From the NCBI GenBank assembly GCA_020216985.1, contig JAIWOH010000022.1:1-10000 (forward strand): a DNA stretch of 10,000 bases, given 5' to 3'. Positions 1 through 7,189 of the stretch are shown in pieces. A model generated the notes under the pieces. That model did not search any database. It saw only the letters and a list, made by a program, of their open reading frames with translations, and was not told the origin of the DNA. A program made the translations under genes and the position numbers. The stretch's first letter is position 1, and each line of letters opens with the position of its first letter. The stretch comes from Nitrospira sp. (lineage in GTDB: Bacteria > Nitrospirota > Nitrospiria > Nitrospirales > Nitrospiraceae).

Positions 1-608
1 CCGGCTATCTCACGAAACCGGTCCGTAAATCGCAACTGCACGACTGTCTGCGCATGGTGATGGGGCGGTCGGCTGCGTCGATCGGGCGGATCGATGCGGC
101 CGCGTCGATCGAGCCGCCGTTGATCACCAGGCATCAGGTGGCCGAAGCCCACGCCTCCGTCCGGCTCCTCGTCGTGGACGACAATCCGGTCAATCAAAAA
201 GTCGCCGTCCGAATGTTGGAGAAGTTGGGCTATCGGGCGGACGTGGCCGGCAACGGCCATGAGGCGCTGGCCGCGCTCGCGCGCCGGCCGTATGACATCG
301 TGTTCATGGATTGCCAGATGCCCGAAATGGACGGCTTCGAGGCCACGAGGCGTATCAGAGAGCTCGAAACAGCTCCACTGTCAGTCGCCAGCGATCACAC
401 GTCTCCTCATCTCTCTTCTCCGCAGCCCCCAGGCGACACACTCCCCACGACGAAGCACCGCCGCGTGCCCATCATCGCCATGACCGCCAACGCGATGGAA
501 GCAGACCGCCAACAGTGTCTGGCCTGCGGCATGAACGACTTCATCAGCAAACCGATCTCGCGCGAGGATCTCGAACGAGTGCTCTCGCAATGGCTGACGG
601 CCAAATGA
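1..608 (+). CDS. Hybrid sensor kinase or multi-receiver regulator, C-terminal part (partial at 5' end)
   Basis: The reading frame is open from the window edge (first full codon at 3), so the gene begins upstream. The first residues, GYLTKPVRKSQL, look like the end of a receiver domain with its conserved Lys-Pro. After a linker of about 45 residues comes a complete second receiver domain: acidic pair in LLVVDDNPVNQ, phospho-acceptor Asp in VFMDCQMPEMDG, Thr in IAMTANAM and Lys in ISKPIS. Tandem receivers with the DDNPVNQ and MDCQMPEMDG style are typical of BarA-like hybrid histidine kinases, where they take part in phosphorelay. The kinase core itself is not in the window, so a stand-alone multi-receiver protein is possible. 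An extra stretch of about 29 residues, rich in Ser, Pro and Thr (nt 372-458), sits between helix 3 and the strand leading to the conserved Thr. No histidine phosphotransfer domain follows; the protein ends soon after the second receiver. Confidence 0.85.
   Translation, partial: GYLTKPVRKSQLHDCLRMVMGRSAASIGRIDAAASIEPPLITRHQVAEAHASVRLLVVDDNPVNQKVAVRMLEKLGYRADVAGNGHEALAALARRPYDIVFMDCQMPEMDGFEATRRIRELETAPLSVASDHTSPHLSSPQPPGDTLPTTKHRRVPIIAMTANAMEADRQQCLACGMNDFISKPISREDLERVLSQWLTAK
398..423 (+). repeat. Pyrimidine-rich tract resembling one arm of the heptad repeat
   Basis: This tract lies inside the extra segment of the receiver domain. Read by eye, it aligns with the CTCCTCA..CTC..TTCTC..CGC arm of the 91-bp inverted repeat at 2401-2491. 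The match is imperfect and no second arm is visible here. It may be a decayed or partial copy, or simple low-complexity coding sequence. Confidence 0.3.
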
Positions 609-730
609 CGGCATGCTCGTTTCTCTGAACCCATCCCAGGGGATTGGCTCCACACCAGCCCCACTTGGAGCGGGCTCGGATGGGGGCTTGCCCTTTCCAA
701 ACTGTCGCAAACCAGCTTATGTCATCCGGA

Positions 731-760
731 TTGACACCTTCCAATCCCCCTGACTACGAT
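731..760 (+). promoter_or_regulatory. Candidate sigma70-type promoter for the UPF0114 gene
   Basis: There is a perfect TTGACA (731-736), an 18-bp spacer and TACGAT (755-760, 4 of 6 matches to TATAAT). Transcription would start near 767, giving a leader of about 32 nt before the ATG at 799. It lies in the 190-bp gap after the regulator gene. No intrinsic terminator with a T-run is visible in that gap. Confidence 0.5.
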
Positions 761-798
761 ACGACCCGCCTTATCGTAGGCGCCGTCAACGGATTCTT

Positions 799-1368
799 AT
801 GGCCGACGATTCCATCACCCAAGTCCGAGACAGAACGACTCAGCCCCCGCCTGTGCCGCTCTCACGCGCGGAGCACTGGTTCGAAGTCGTCGTCTTCGCC
901 AGCCGCTGGATTCAAGCTCCGTTGTACGCCGGCCTCATCGTCGCGGAACTACTCTACGCCTACAAATTCCTGGTCGAGCTGTGGGAGATGGCGACTCACA
1001 TCCACAAAATGGACGAAACCGTGTTCATGCTGGGAGTCTTGGGATTGATCGACGTCACGATGGTGGCGAATCTCTTGACCATGGTCGTCATCGGCGGCTA
1101 TGCCACCTTCGTGAGCAAACTCGATCTAGAAACCCATCCCGATCGACCCGATTGGCTGAGCCACGTCGATCCCGGCACCATCAAGGTCAAGTTGGCGGCT
1201 TCGCTGATCGGGATCTCGAGCATCCACCTCCTGAAAGCCTTCGTGGACGTGGCGAACGAGAACCCCGAGCACATCAAGTGGAAAATTTTCATCCACCTCA
1301 CCTTTCTCGGCTCCGCCATTCTGCTGGCCTGGACCGACAAGATCATGCAGAAAGACAAAGGCCACTGA
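799..1368 (+). CDS. UPF0114 / TIGR00645 (YqhA-like) integral membrane protein
   Basis: The 189-residue protein matches the YqhA family along its length. Recognisable blocks are FASRWIQAPLYAGL (33-46), LGLIDVTMVANLLTMVVIGGY (81-101, slightly degenerate), a conserved KLAASLIGISSIHLLKAF (131-148) and IHLTFLGSAILLAWTDKI near the C-terminus. Four hydrophobic segments (about 38-62, 75-100, 131-150, 161-178) indicate an inner-membrane protein. The family has no established biochemical function. Compared with E. coli YqhA (about 164 residues), it has an N-terminal extension of about 20 hydrophilic residues. The ATG at 799 is the only good start before the conserved part; its Shine-Dalgarno sequence is weak (ACGGA about 5 nt upstream). 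It appears monocistronic, with its own promoter and a convergent gene downstream. Confidence 0.9.
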   Translation: MADDSITQVRDRTTQPPPVPLSRAEHWFEVVVFASRWIQAPLYAGLIVAELLYAYKFLVELWEMATHIHKMDETVFMLGVLGLIDVTMVANLLTMVVIGGYATFVSKLDLETHPDRPDWLSHVDPGTIKVKLAASLIGISSIHLLKAFVDVANENPEHIKWKIFIHLTFLGSAILLAWTDKIMQKDKGH

Positions 1369-1453
1369 TCAGGGATCAGCCCTCCTCCCGTCACGAAATC
1401 GCACAGAGAATACCGCCGTGATGTTGTTCGTCCGGGGTCGCGCTGGGCTTGGA

Positions 1454-3925
1454 TCAATCCCAGGCCGGCGTCAGGAATCCATCCGCCCCTCGCCAATGGG
1501 GAGTCCAGGCGAGGGCCACCAGCTTCACAGCGATGTTCGCCTTGGTGGGTTTGATGGAGATGGATTCCAACGGTTCGTTCAAGGGATCAATGGCGGCGAC
1601 AAGCGCCTCGCTTTCCGATTTGAACTGCGCTTCGAGGTCCGCCAACTGTTGTTGAAGCGCCGCGAGGTTTTCCTCCGCCACGCCGACATCTTTCGATTCC
1701 TTGATAACCCGGCCGGCCCCGCGGATGGCGGTGGCGGCCCGTCCGACGTTTGCGGCGCTGATGGTCTTGCGCCCGAGAAAGGCTCCGAGGAGGGATGCTC
1801 CGACCGTGATCGCCGTTTGGACCTGGCTGGTGCGCGCCTCCGTTTCCTGTTTGGCCTTCATCTGCTCAGCCCGCCTGATCCGATCTTGGAGCGTAGCGAT
1901 CTTCGGTGCATACTTCTTCCGCAGAGTCTCGACGGCCTGATCCCGTCGCTCGCGACCGACCTGCTGCAGCCGGAGGCGAAAGTCCCGCTCCGACTCGCCG
2001 GGCTTGGAGACGTCCTTTGCGCTTGGGCTCCTCAACACTTCCAACTGCCGCGTCCGGTACAACCACGCGGCACACTCCTTATTCCACTCGGCATAGTGCT
2101 TGGCTTTACCGGCGACGGCAGGCGGCGCAAGAAATTGCGCACCGGGAGCGGGAGACTGTTCAAGATCCGCGACGGCCACATCAATGGGGCTTGCCTGATC
2201 CCAATCCACCGCCACCGGCCCATCCGCCATGGGGACCAACAGGGTCACCGACTCCGTGACATCGATGCCGAGTTTGGGATCGGTGAAGCGAACCTGCGAC
2301 GACGCGAAGAGCATCGGCGCATAGACCATTTCGCATCCGCTCGGCTTGGCGCCGCGCAGCGGGACAAAATATTGCGGGACGTCGGGCGGCAACATCGGAC
2401 GCGAGGCGTGAGAAGTGAGTGGTGAGGAGTGAGGCGAAGCAGTGGATTTCTCTTTCCCCTCACCTTTCACCCCTAACCCCTTACCCCTCACCGGATCCAT
2501 CAACGTCTTAATTTGTGTCCTCGTCAGTGGACCGCGCAAATAGGAAAGACACCAGCGGGTCTCAAAGACGACGGGCTCGTCCTCGTGCACGTTGTGCATC
2601 AGGAAGATGCGGTTTCCCAGGCCGGCCAGGATCTGCTCCATACGAGTTCGATCAAACAGCTGCCCCGAACTGGCCGAGGCCCCTTCCAGCCCTTCGAGCA
2701 CGCGCGCCTTGTCCCGCTCGGTCTGGAGCCGGCCGATGAACCAGGTGCCGGTGTTGGCCAGACCCTTGTAGTCGAGATCGACGGGATTCTGAGTCGCCAG
2801 CACGACGCCGAGCCCGAAAGCACGGGCCTGTTTGAGCAACGTGAGCAGAGGCTGTTTGGACGGCGGATTGGCCACCGGCGGGAAGTAGCCGAAAATTTCG
2901 TCCATGTAGAAGATCGCCCGCAGGCTGGTCGTGCCCGATTGCGCACGCATCCACCCGATCACTTGCCCCAGCAAGAGTGTGACGAAGAACATCCGTTCGG
3001 CGTCGTTCAAGTGCGCAATGGAGAAAATCACATGGCGGGGCTTGCCTGCCGGCGTGTAGAGCAGGGACTGAACGTCGAGAGCTTCCCCTTCGAGCCAGGC
3101 CTGAAATCCCGGAGCTGCCAACAAGTTGTTGAGCTTCATCGCCAAGGCGAACCGGTCTTTCGACGGAAAGAAGGATTCGACGTCCAGCACGCCGATTTTG
3201 GTCACGGGCGGCGTTTGAATGGCGTGAATCAACGAGGCGAGGTCAAGGTCTTCTTCGTTCTTCCAACAATGATTGAAGATCGTGGACAGCAGAATATGTT
3301 CGCGGCTCTGGATCGGATCGGCGTCGATGCCGAGCAGTCCCAGCAGGCCCGTCACCGTGGTATTGATCCGCTCGCGCAACAGTTCCGCATCGTCACGGAC
3401 ATCGGCCGCCGGCGCCGCAAATGATTGCACGATCGAGACCGGCACACCGGCATTGCTGCCCGGCGTATAGATCGCGACCTCGGCCGCCTCTCGCAACCGT
3501 TGAATCCGCTCCCCGCTTTGCCCCCATTCCGCCAAGCCCCTCTTCCACAGATCGGCCTGTTGCGCCGCGTACTCATCCGGCGAGAGTCCTTTCTTGCGCG
3601 CGTCGTCTTCATTGATCCAAGGGCGGAACTCTTCCGTTTTCAAGCCGGGAAACGTCAGCATCAGATTGCCGAGATCGCCCTTGGGATCGACGATGATCGC
3701 CGGAATGCCGTCGATCGCCGCCTCCTCAAGCAACGCGAGGCACAGGCCGGTTTTCCCACTTCCGGTCATGCCGACGCACACGGCATGCGTCACGAGATCC
3801 TTCGAGTCGTAGAGCAACCAGCCGGGCTTGGCCCGCTTGGCGGCCAGGTCGTAGGGACGGCCGAGATACAATACGCCGAGTTTTTCGAAATCGTCTGCGG
3901 TCGATTCTTTTCCATCGAGCGACAT
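1454..3925 (-). CDS. HerA-like (HerA/FtsK superfamily) ATP-binding protein with coiled-coil C-terminal region
   Basis: This is an 823-residue protein if started at the ATG at 3925. Walker A is GMTGSGKT (residues 52-59), followed by IIVDPKGDLGNLMLTFP. Walker B is IFYMDE (338-343). The ATQNPVDLDYKGLANTGTWF stretch (from about 377) and GRLQTERDK are typical of HerA/VirB4-like ATPases of the DUF87/COG0433 type. These are hexameric DNA-translocating motors in characterised relatives; action on DNA here is inferred. After the ATPase core comes a 31-residue repeat-derived linker (479-509), then a beta-rich region. Next are a charged coiled coil (about 645-700), a Gly-rich hydrophobic segment (TVGASLLGAFLGRK, about 707-740), a second coiled coil (about 742-782) and a short C-terminal beta region. 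The start was chosen by the Shine-Dalgarno at 3934-3940; an in-frame GTG at 3934 overlaps that site and is less likely. No nurA-like nuclease is adjacent, so classification as a genuine HerA helicase is open. Confidence 0.85.
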   Translation of the reverse strand: MSLDGKESTADDFEKLGVLYLGRPYDLAAKRAKPGWLLYDSKDLVTHAVCVGMTGSGKTGLCLALLEEAAIDGIPAIIVDPKGDLGNLMLTFPGLKTEEFRPWINEDDARKKGLSPDEYAAQQADLWKRGLAEWGQSGERIQRLREAAEVAIYTPGSNAGVPVSIVQSFAAPAADVRDDAELLRERINTTVTGLLGLLGIDADPIQSREHILLSTIFNHCWKNEEDLDLASLIHAIQTPPVTKIGVLDVESFFPSKDRFALAMKLNNLLAAPGFQAWLEGEALDVQSLLYTPAGKPRHVIFSIAHLNDAERMFFVTLLLGQVIGWMRAQSGTTSLRAIFYMDEIFGYFPPVANPPSKQPLLTLLKQARAFGLGVVLATQNPVDLDYKGLANTGTWFIGRLQTERDKARVLEGLEGASASSGQLFDRTRMEQILAGLGNRIFLMHNVHEDEPVVFETRWCLSYLRGPLTRTQIKTLMDPVRGKGLGVKGEGKEKSTASPHSSPLTSHASRPMLPPDVPQYFVPLRGAKPSGCEMVYAPMLFASSQVRFTDPKLGIDVTESVTLLVPMADGPVAVDWDQASPIDVAVADLEQSPAPGAQFLAPPAVAGKAKHYAEWNKECAAWLYRTRQLEVLRSPSAKDVSKPGESERDFRLRLQQVGRERRDQAVETLRKKYAPKIATLQDRIRRAEQMKAKQETEARTSQVQTAITVGASLLGAFLGRKTISAANVGRAATAIRGAGRVIKESKDVGVAEENLAALQQQLADLEAQFKSESEALVAAIDPLNEPLESISIKPTKANIAVKLVALAWTPHWRGADGFLTPAWD
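2401..2491. repeat. 91-bp inverted repeat built of 7-bp units, inside a coding sequence
   Basis: On the + strand the left arm (2401-2435) is five consecutive heptads: GCGAGGC, GTGAGAA, GTGAGTG, GTGAGGA, GTGAGGC. After a 21-bp spacer the right arm (2457-2491) is five heptads of the complementary type: CCCTCAC, CTTTCAC, CCCTAAC, CCCTTAC, CCCTCAC. The arms can pair imperfectly into a long hairpin. The whole element is read through in frame by the HerA-like gene and encodes a Gly/Lys then Ser/Pro/His-rich linker. It resembles the short heptameric tandem repeats known from cyanobacteria and other bacteria. How it spreads is unknown. Confidence 0.85.
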
Positions 3926-3927
3926 GG

Positions 3928-4257
3928 TCACCACTCCTTAAAAATGAGGAAGACGGCGCCGACCATCAGGCCGAAGCCGGCCAGATAGTTCCACTTGAGC
4001 GGTTCCTTGAGATAGAGCACCGAGAACACGCAAAACACGATGAGCGTAATCACTTCCTGAATTGTCTTCAATTGCGCGGCGGTGAATTCATAGTGGCCGA
4101 TGCGATTGGCCGGCACCTGAAAACAATACTCGATGAACGCGATGCCCCAACTTACGACGATCGCCGCCCACAAGGGCGCATCCTTGTATTTCAAATGGCC
4201 GTACCAGGCAAAGGTCATGAAGATGTTCGAAATGGTCAAGAGAATGATGGTGCGCAT
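3928..4257 (-). CDS. DUF486 family small membrane protein (DMT superfamily-like)
   Basis: The 109-residue protein has four hydrophobic helices (about 2-19, 30-47, 67-83, 89-106). It carries the family hallmark FIEYCFQVPANRIGH (41-55), together with FMTFAWYGHLK near the N-terminus and KEPLKWNYLAGF before the last helix. DUF486 proteins resemble half-size drug/metabolite transporter units; no substrate is known. AAGGA (4266-4270) lies 8 nt before the ATG at 4257 and supports this start. The gene ends 2 nt before the HerA-like ATG, so the two probably form a two-gene operon. Any functional link to the ATPase is only inferred from this coupling. Confidence 0.9.
   Translation of the reverse strand: MRTIILLTISNIFMTFAWYGHLKYKDAPLWAAIVVSWGIAFIEYCFQVPANRIGHYEFTAAQLKTIQEVITLIVFCVFSVLYLKEPLKWNYLAGFGLMVGAVFLIFKEW
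3934..3940 (-). promoter_or_regulatory. Shine-Dalgarno that fixes the start of the HerA-like gene
   Basis: TAAGGAG on the minus strand lies 8 nt before the ATG at 3925. It sits inside the last codons of the upstream DUF486 gene, whose TGA (3928-3930) is 2 nt before that ATG. The alternative GTG at 3934 would overlap the site itself, which argues against it. This arrangement predicts coupled translation. Confidence 0.75.
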
Positions 4258-4571
4258 GCAATCGGTCCTTCCCTTTCACCAATGACTAACAACCCTTGCC
4301 GATTTCGTGCTCTCTCTGTAAGAACCCTCCGGCTTTGAGCTCTCCTTTGAGCTATCATCGAGCCGAGCGAAACAACACCCTATTTTGATCTGAGATGTTT
4401 TGATTGGCAATGTCACACTCGTTGCCGACAAAGTGCCTGGCCTGGCAAGACGATGGCTCTCAACTGGCAAGAGATCTTCCCGGAGGCTCTTTGGGTGAGA
4501 AGCTACTTCTGCGATCCGCGCCCCTGACGTCTCGATGCCCGCCAACAAACTGAGGTACCTTCCTCCGATAC
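4258..4571. other. Intergenic region between uvrA and the DUF486 gene
   Basis: This 314-bp region is less GC-rich than its neighbours. An open frame of 90 codons on the minus strand (4548-4276) gives a protein with no recognisable motif and no good ribosome binding site, so I do not call it a gene. A short direct repeat (AGCTCAAAG twice, minus strand, around 4335-4352) and one promoter candidate are the only structure I can see. I find no convincing intrinsic terminator for uvrA. Confidence 0.6.
4382..4410 (-). promoter_or_regulatory. Candidate promoter for the DUF486 / HerA-like gene pair
   Basis: On the minus strand TTGCCA (4410-4405, 5 of 6 to TTGACA) is followed by a 17-bp spacer and CAAAAT (4387-4382, 4 of 6 to TATAAT). 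It would start transcription near 4375, giving a leader of about 118 nt. It is the best match in this intergenic region, but a match of this quality can occur by chance. Confidence 0.35.
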
Positions 4572-7079
4572 CTACACCCCCGCATCTCTCAACACCTGCC
4601 CCGTGTACGACCGCTTCGCCTTCGCAATCTCTTTCGGCGGGCCTTCCGCCACAATCTCTCCGCCTCGGTCGCCGCCTTCCGGGCCAAGGTCGATGATCCA
4701 GTCGGCGTTCTTAATGACGTCGAGGTTATGTTCGATGACCAGGACCGTATTGCCGGCTTCAACCAACCGATCCAACACATCGAGCAATCGCTGCACATCG
4801 GCGAAATGCAGGCCGGTGGTGGGCTCATCAAGAATGTAGAGGGTCCGGCCCGTAGCTCGCTTGGAGAGTTCCCGTGAGAGCTTGACTCGTTGCGCTTCTC
4901 CGCCGGAGAGGGTCGTGGCGGATTGCCCTAGCTTCACATAGTGGAGCCCGACATCATGGAGGGTTTGAAGCTTGGCCTTGATCAAGGGAATGTGCTCAAA
5001 AAATTCCAGCGCGTCGTCCACGGTCATGTTCAGCACGTCGGCGATGCTCTTGCCCTTGTGCAGAATGTCCAGCGTCTCACGGTTGTACCGCTGGCCTTTG
5101 CAGACTTCGCACGTCACATAGACGTCCGGGAGGAAATGCATCTCGATCTTGATGAGCCCGTCGCCTTGGCAGGCTTCGCAACGACCGCCTTTGACGTTGA
5201 AACTGTAGCGCCCCGGTTTGTAGCCCCGGACCCGCGACTCAGGCAAGTTCGAATAGAGATCGCGAATGTAGCCGAACAGGCCGGTGTAGGTCGCAGGGTT
5301 CGAACGAGGTGTCCGGCCGATCGGCGACTGGTCGATGTCGATCACCTTGTCGAGCGCCTCGACCCCCTTCAACTCCTTGCAGCCGTCGATTTTCGGTTTT
5401 TTGTGATAAAGCATCTGCGAGAGTGAATGGAACAACACCTCCAGCACCAGGGTGCTTTTGCCCGATCCGGACACGCCGGTCACGCAGGTGAACAGGCCAA
5501 GGGGAATTTTGGCCGTCACGTTCTTGAGATTGTGCTTGCTCGCGCCCACGACGGAGAGAAACCCCTTGGGCTTCCGTTGTCTCCGCGGCACGGCGACGGT
5601 TTGCGCTCCCTGTAAGTACTGTCCCGTCAACGAATGGGGAGCACCCATCACCTCTTGCGGCGTGCCTTTGGCGACGACGTGCCCGCCGTGCGATCCCGCG
5701 CCGGGCCCCATGTCGAGGATGTAATCGGCCGCCAACATCGTCTCGGCATCGTGCTCGACGACCACGACGGTGTTGCCGAGATCCCGCAGCTTGAGCAGCG
5801 TTTGCAAGAGGCGGCGGTTGTCCCGCGGATGCAGGCCGATCGACGGCTCATCGAGGATATAGAGCACGCCGACGAGACCGGAGCCGATTTGCGTGGCCAG
5901 TCTGATGCGCTGTCCTTCACCGCCAGACAGTGTGGCCGCCGCCCGATCCAAGGTTAGATAATCGAGGCCGACGTTCACCAAGAAGCCCAGCCGCTCACGG
6001 ATTTCCTTCAAGATGCGATGTGCAATCACCAATTCGCGGTCCGTCAGCTTGAGCGACAAGAAAAACTCCGCCGCCGCTCGGATCGAGAGGCCCGTCACCT
6101 CGGCGATAGATTTACGCTCAATCTTGATCGCCAGGCTCTCCGGTTTCAGTCTGGCCCCTCGACAGGTCTCGCAGACGTCCAACAAAGTGAAATCTTCTTC
6201 CTCGGCGTGACCGGGCGTCACGTGATAGCCGATCCCGTCGCAGGCCGGGCAAGCGCCGTGCGGGCTATTGAAGGAGAAGATTCTCGGCGTCACTTCGGGA
6301 TAGCTGACGCCGCATTTGATGCAGGCCAGTTTGTCGCTGTAGAGTCTGGTCTTCCCGTCCTCGGTGAGGACTCCCACCAACCCGCCGGCCAGTTTGAGGG
6401 ACGTTTCGACCGAATCGGCCAGCCGCCGCATGAGGGCGTCGCCCTGCTTCATTACCAGGCGATCGACGACGATCTCGATCGTATGTTTTTTCTGTTTGTC
6501 GAGGACAATGTCTTCGCCGAGATCGACGACAGTGCCGTCGACGCGGGCGCGGACGTAGCCGGCCTTCCGCATCTCCAACAGTTCTTTTCGATATTCTCCC
6601 TTCCGCCCTCGCACGATCGGCGCCAGAATCTGGAACTTGGTCCCTTCCGGCAAAGCGGCGATGGCGTCCACCATTTGTTGGACGGTCTGGGCGGTAATCT
6701 CCTCGCCGCATTGAAAACAATAGGGGCGGCCCACCCGGGCGAACAGGAGGCGTAGATAGTCGTAAATCTCCGTGACCGTCCCGACTGTGGAACGGGGATT
6801 GTGGCTGGTGCTCTTCTGCTCGATGGAGATGGCGGGCGACAGCCCTTCGATCGAATCGACATCGGGCTTGCCCATTTGTTCCAGGAATTGCCGCGCGTAG
6901 GCGGACAGAGACTCGACGTAGCGTCGCTGGCCCTCGGCGTAGATGGTGTCAAAGGCGAGCGACGACTTCCCCGATCCGCTCAAGCCGGTGATGACCACCA
7001 GCTTGTCGCGCGGGATCTCGATGTCGATATTCTTGAGATTATGCTCGCGGGCGCCTTTGATGATGATCGAGCCGGGCAT
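4572..7079 (-). CDS. uvrA: UvrA, excinuclease ABC subunit A, with a much-shortened insertion domain
   Basis: UvrA is the damage-recognising ABC-type ATPase dimer of nucleotide excision repair and loads UvrB at lesions. The 835-residue protein has both ATPase modules. Module 1: Walker A GLSGSGKS (32-39), signature LSGGE (384-388), Walker B YILDEPS (407-413). Module 2: Walker A GVSGSGKS (535-542), LSGGE (724-728), Walker [10 protein letters not shown] (748-756). Zinc cysteines are present in the first half (CIKC 253-256, CPAC 277-280, CETC 303-306) and the second (CEAC 634-637, CEVC 657-660). The UvrB-binding region (about 131-250) is present, so this is not a class II UvrA lacking it. It is about 100 residues shorter than the usual 940. 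The missing part is the insertion domain that normally lies between the first zinc module and CxxC-x-G-xRL; only about 20 residues remain (283-302, nt 6174-6233). The start matches the family N-terminus ([15 protein letters not shown]). No Shine-Dalgarno precedes it. Confidence 0.97.
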   Translation of the reverse strand: MPGSIIIKGAREHNLKNIDIEIPRDKLVVITGLSGSGKSSLAFDTIYAEGQRRYVESLSAYARQFLEQMGKPDVDSIEGLSPAISIEQKSTSHNPRSTVGTVTEIYDYLRLLFARVGRPYCFQCGEEITAQTVQQMVDAIAALPEGTKFQILAPIVRGRKGEYRKELLEMRKAGYVRARVDGTVVDLGEDIVLDKQKKHTIEIVVDRLVMKQGDALMRRLADSVETSLKLAGGLVGVLTEDGKTRLYSDKLACIKCGVSYPEVTPRIFSFNSPHGACPACDGIGYHVTPGHAEEEDFTLLDVCETCRGARLKPESLAIKIERKSIAEVTGLSIRAAAEFFLSLKLTDRELVIAHRILKEIRERLGFLVNVGLDYLTLDRAAATLSGGEGQRIRLATQIGSGLVGVLYILDEPSIGLHPRDNRRLLQTLLKLRDLGNTVVVVEHDAETMLAADYILDMGPGAGSHGGHVVAKGTPQEVMGAPHSLTGQYLQGAQTVAVPRRQRKPKGFLSVVGASKHNLKNVTAKIPLGLFTCVTGVSGSGKSTLVLEVLFHSLSQMLYHKKPKIDGCKELKGVEALDKVIDIDQSPIGRTPRSNPATYTGLFGYIRDLYSNLPESRVRGYKPGRYSFNVKGGRCEACQGDGLIKIEMHFLPDVYVTCEVCKGQRYNRETLDILHKGKSIADVLNMTVDDALEFFEHIPLIKAKLQTLHDVGLHYVKLGQSATTLSGGEAQRVKLSRELSKRATGRTLYILDEPTTGLHFADVQRLLDVLDRLVEAGNTVLVIEHNLDVIKNADWIIDLGPEGGDRGGEIVAEGPPKEIAKAKRSYTGQVLRDAGV

Positions 7080-7087
7080 GGCGGCGG

Positions 7088-7096
7088 ATTATACCA
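7088..7096 (-). promoter_or_regulatory. Extended -10 promoter of uvrA, predicting a leaderless mRNA
   Basis: The minus strand reads TGGTATAAT, a perfect -10 hexamer with the TGn extension. Only 8 nt (CCGCCGCC) separate it from the ATG at 7079, so initiation would fall within about 0-2 nt of the start codon. No recognisable -35 lies at 17 bp (CCATGC), which fits an extended -10 promoter. The absence of any Shine-Dalgarno agrees with leaderless translation. Confidence 0.6.
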
Positions 7097-7116
7097 TGCG
7101 ATGACTCGACGCATGG
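7094..7116. promoter_or_regulatory. Perfect inverted repeat directly upstream of the uvrA -10 (possible operator)
   Basis: CCATGCG (7094-7100) and CGCATGG (7110-7116) form 7-bp perfect arms around a 9-bp spacer. The element occupies the -35 and spacer region of the uvrA promoter and touches its TGn extension, where a DNA-binding regulator could act. It does not match the E. coli or Bacillus LexA boxes. The identity of any binding protein is unknown. Confidence 0.4.
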
Positions 7117-7189
7117 CCATACGCCCGGCTCGGCCTTTCGCGGCCATTGTAGAGACCGCCGAGATTCCCCTCTTCTACATTTCTTTCGC

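Noticed and set aside
647..671. GCTCCA...TGGAGC inverted repeat after the first gene as a terminator
   Set aside because: Only 6-bp arms with a 13-nt loop and no T-run, so an intrinsic terminator is not supported.
1444..1462. Imperfect dyad at the end of the HerA-like gene as a terminator
   Set aside because: Short stem with a mismatch, 3-nt loop and no T-run on either strand.
1418..2425. Long open frame (335 codons) on the + strand
   Set aside because: It is antisense to the HerA-like gene, gives an Arg/Gly/Leu-rich protein without motifs, and arises from the GC-rich codon bias of the opposite strand.
2401..2491. CRISPR-like or tandem-repeat array interpretation of the heptads
   Set aside because: Unit length is 7 bp with no spacers between units, and the two arms are inverted, which is not a CRISPR layout.
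4276..4548. Possible 90-residue minus-strand gene between uvrA and the DUF486 gene
   Set aside because: No motif, no good ribosome binding site and unlike neighbouring codon use. The region more likely holds regulatory sequence.
7148..7179. TGTAGA...TCTACA inverted repeat between the membrane-protein gene and uvrA as a terminator
   Set aside because: 6-bp arms with a 20-nt loop and no T-run; too weak to call.
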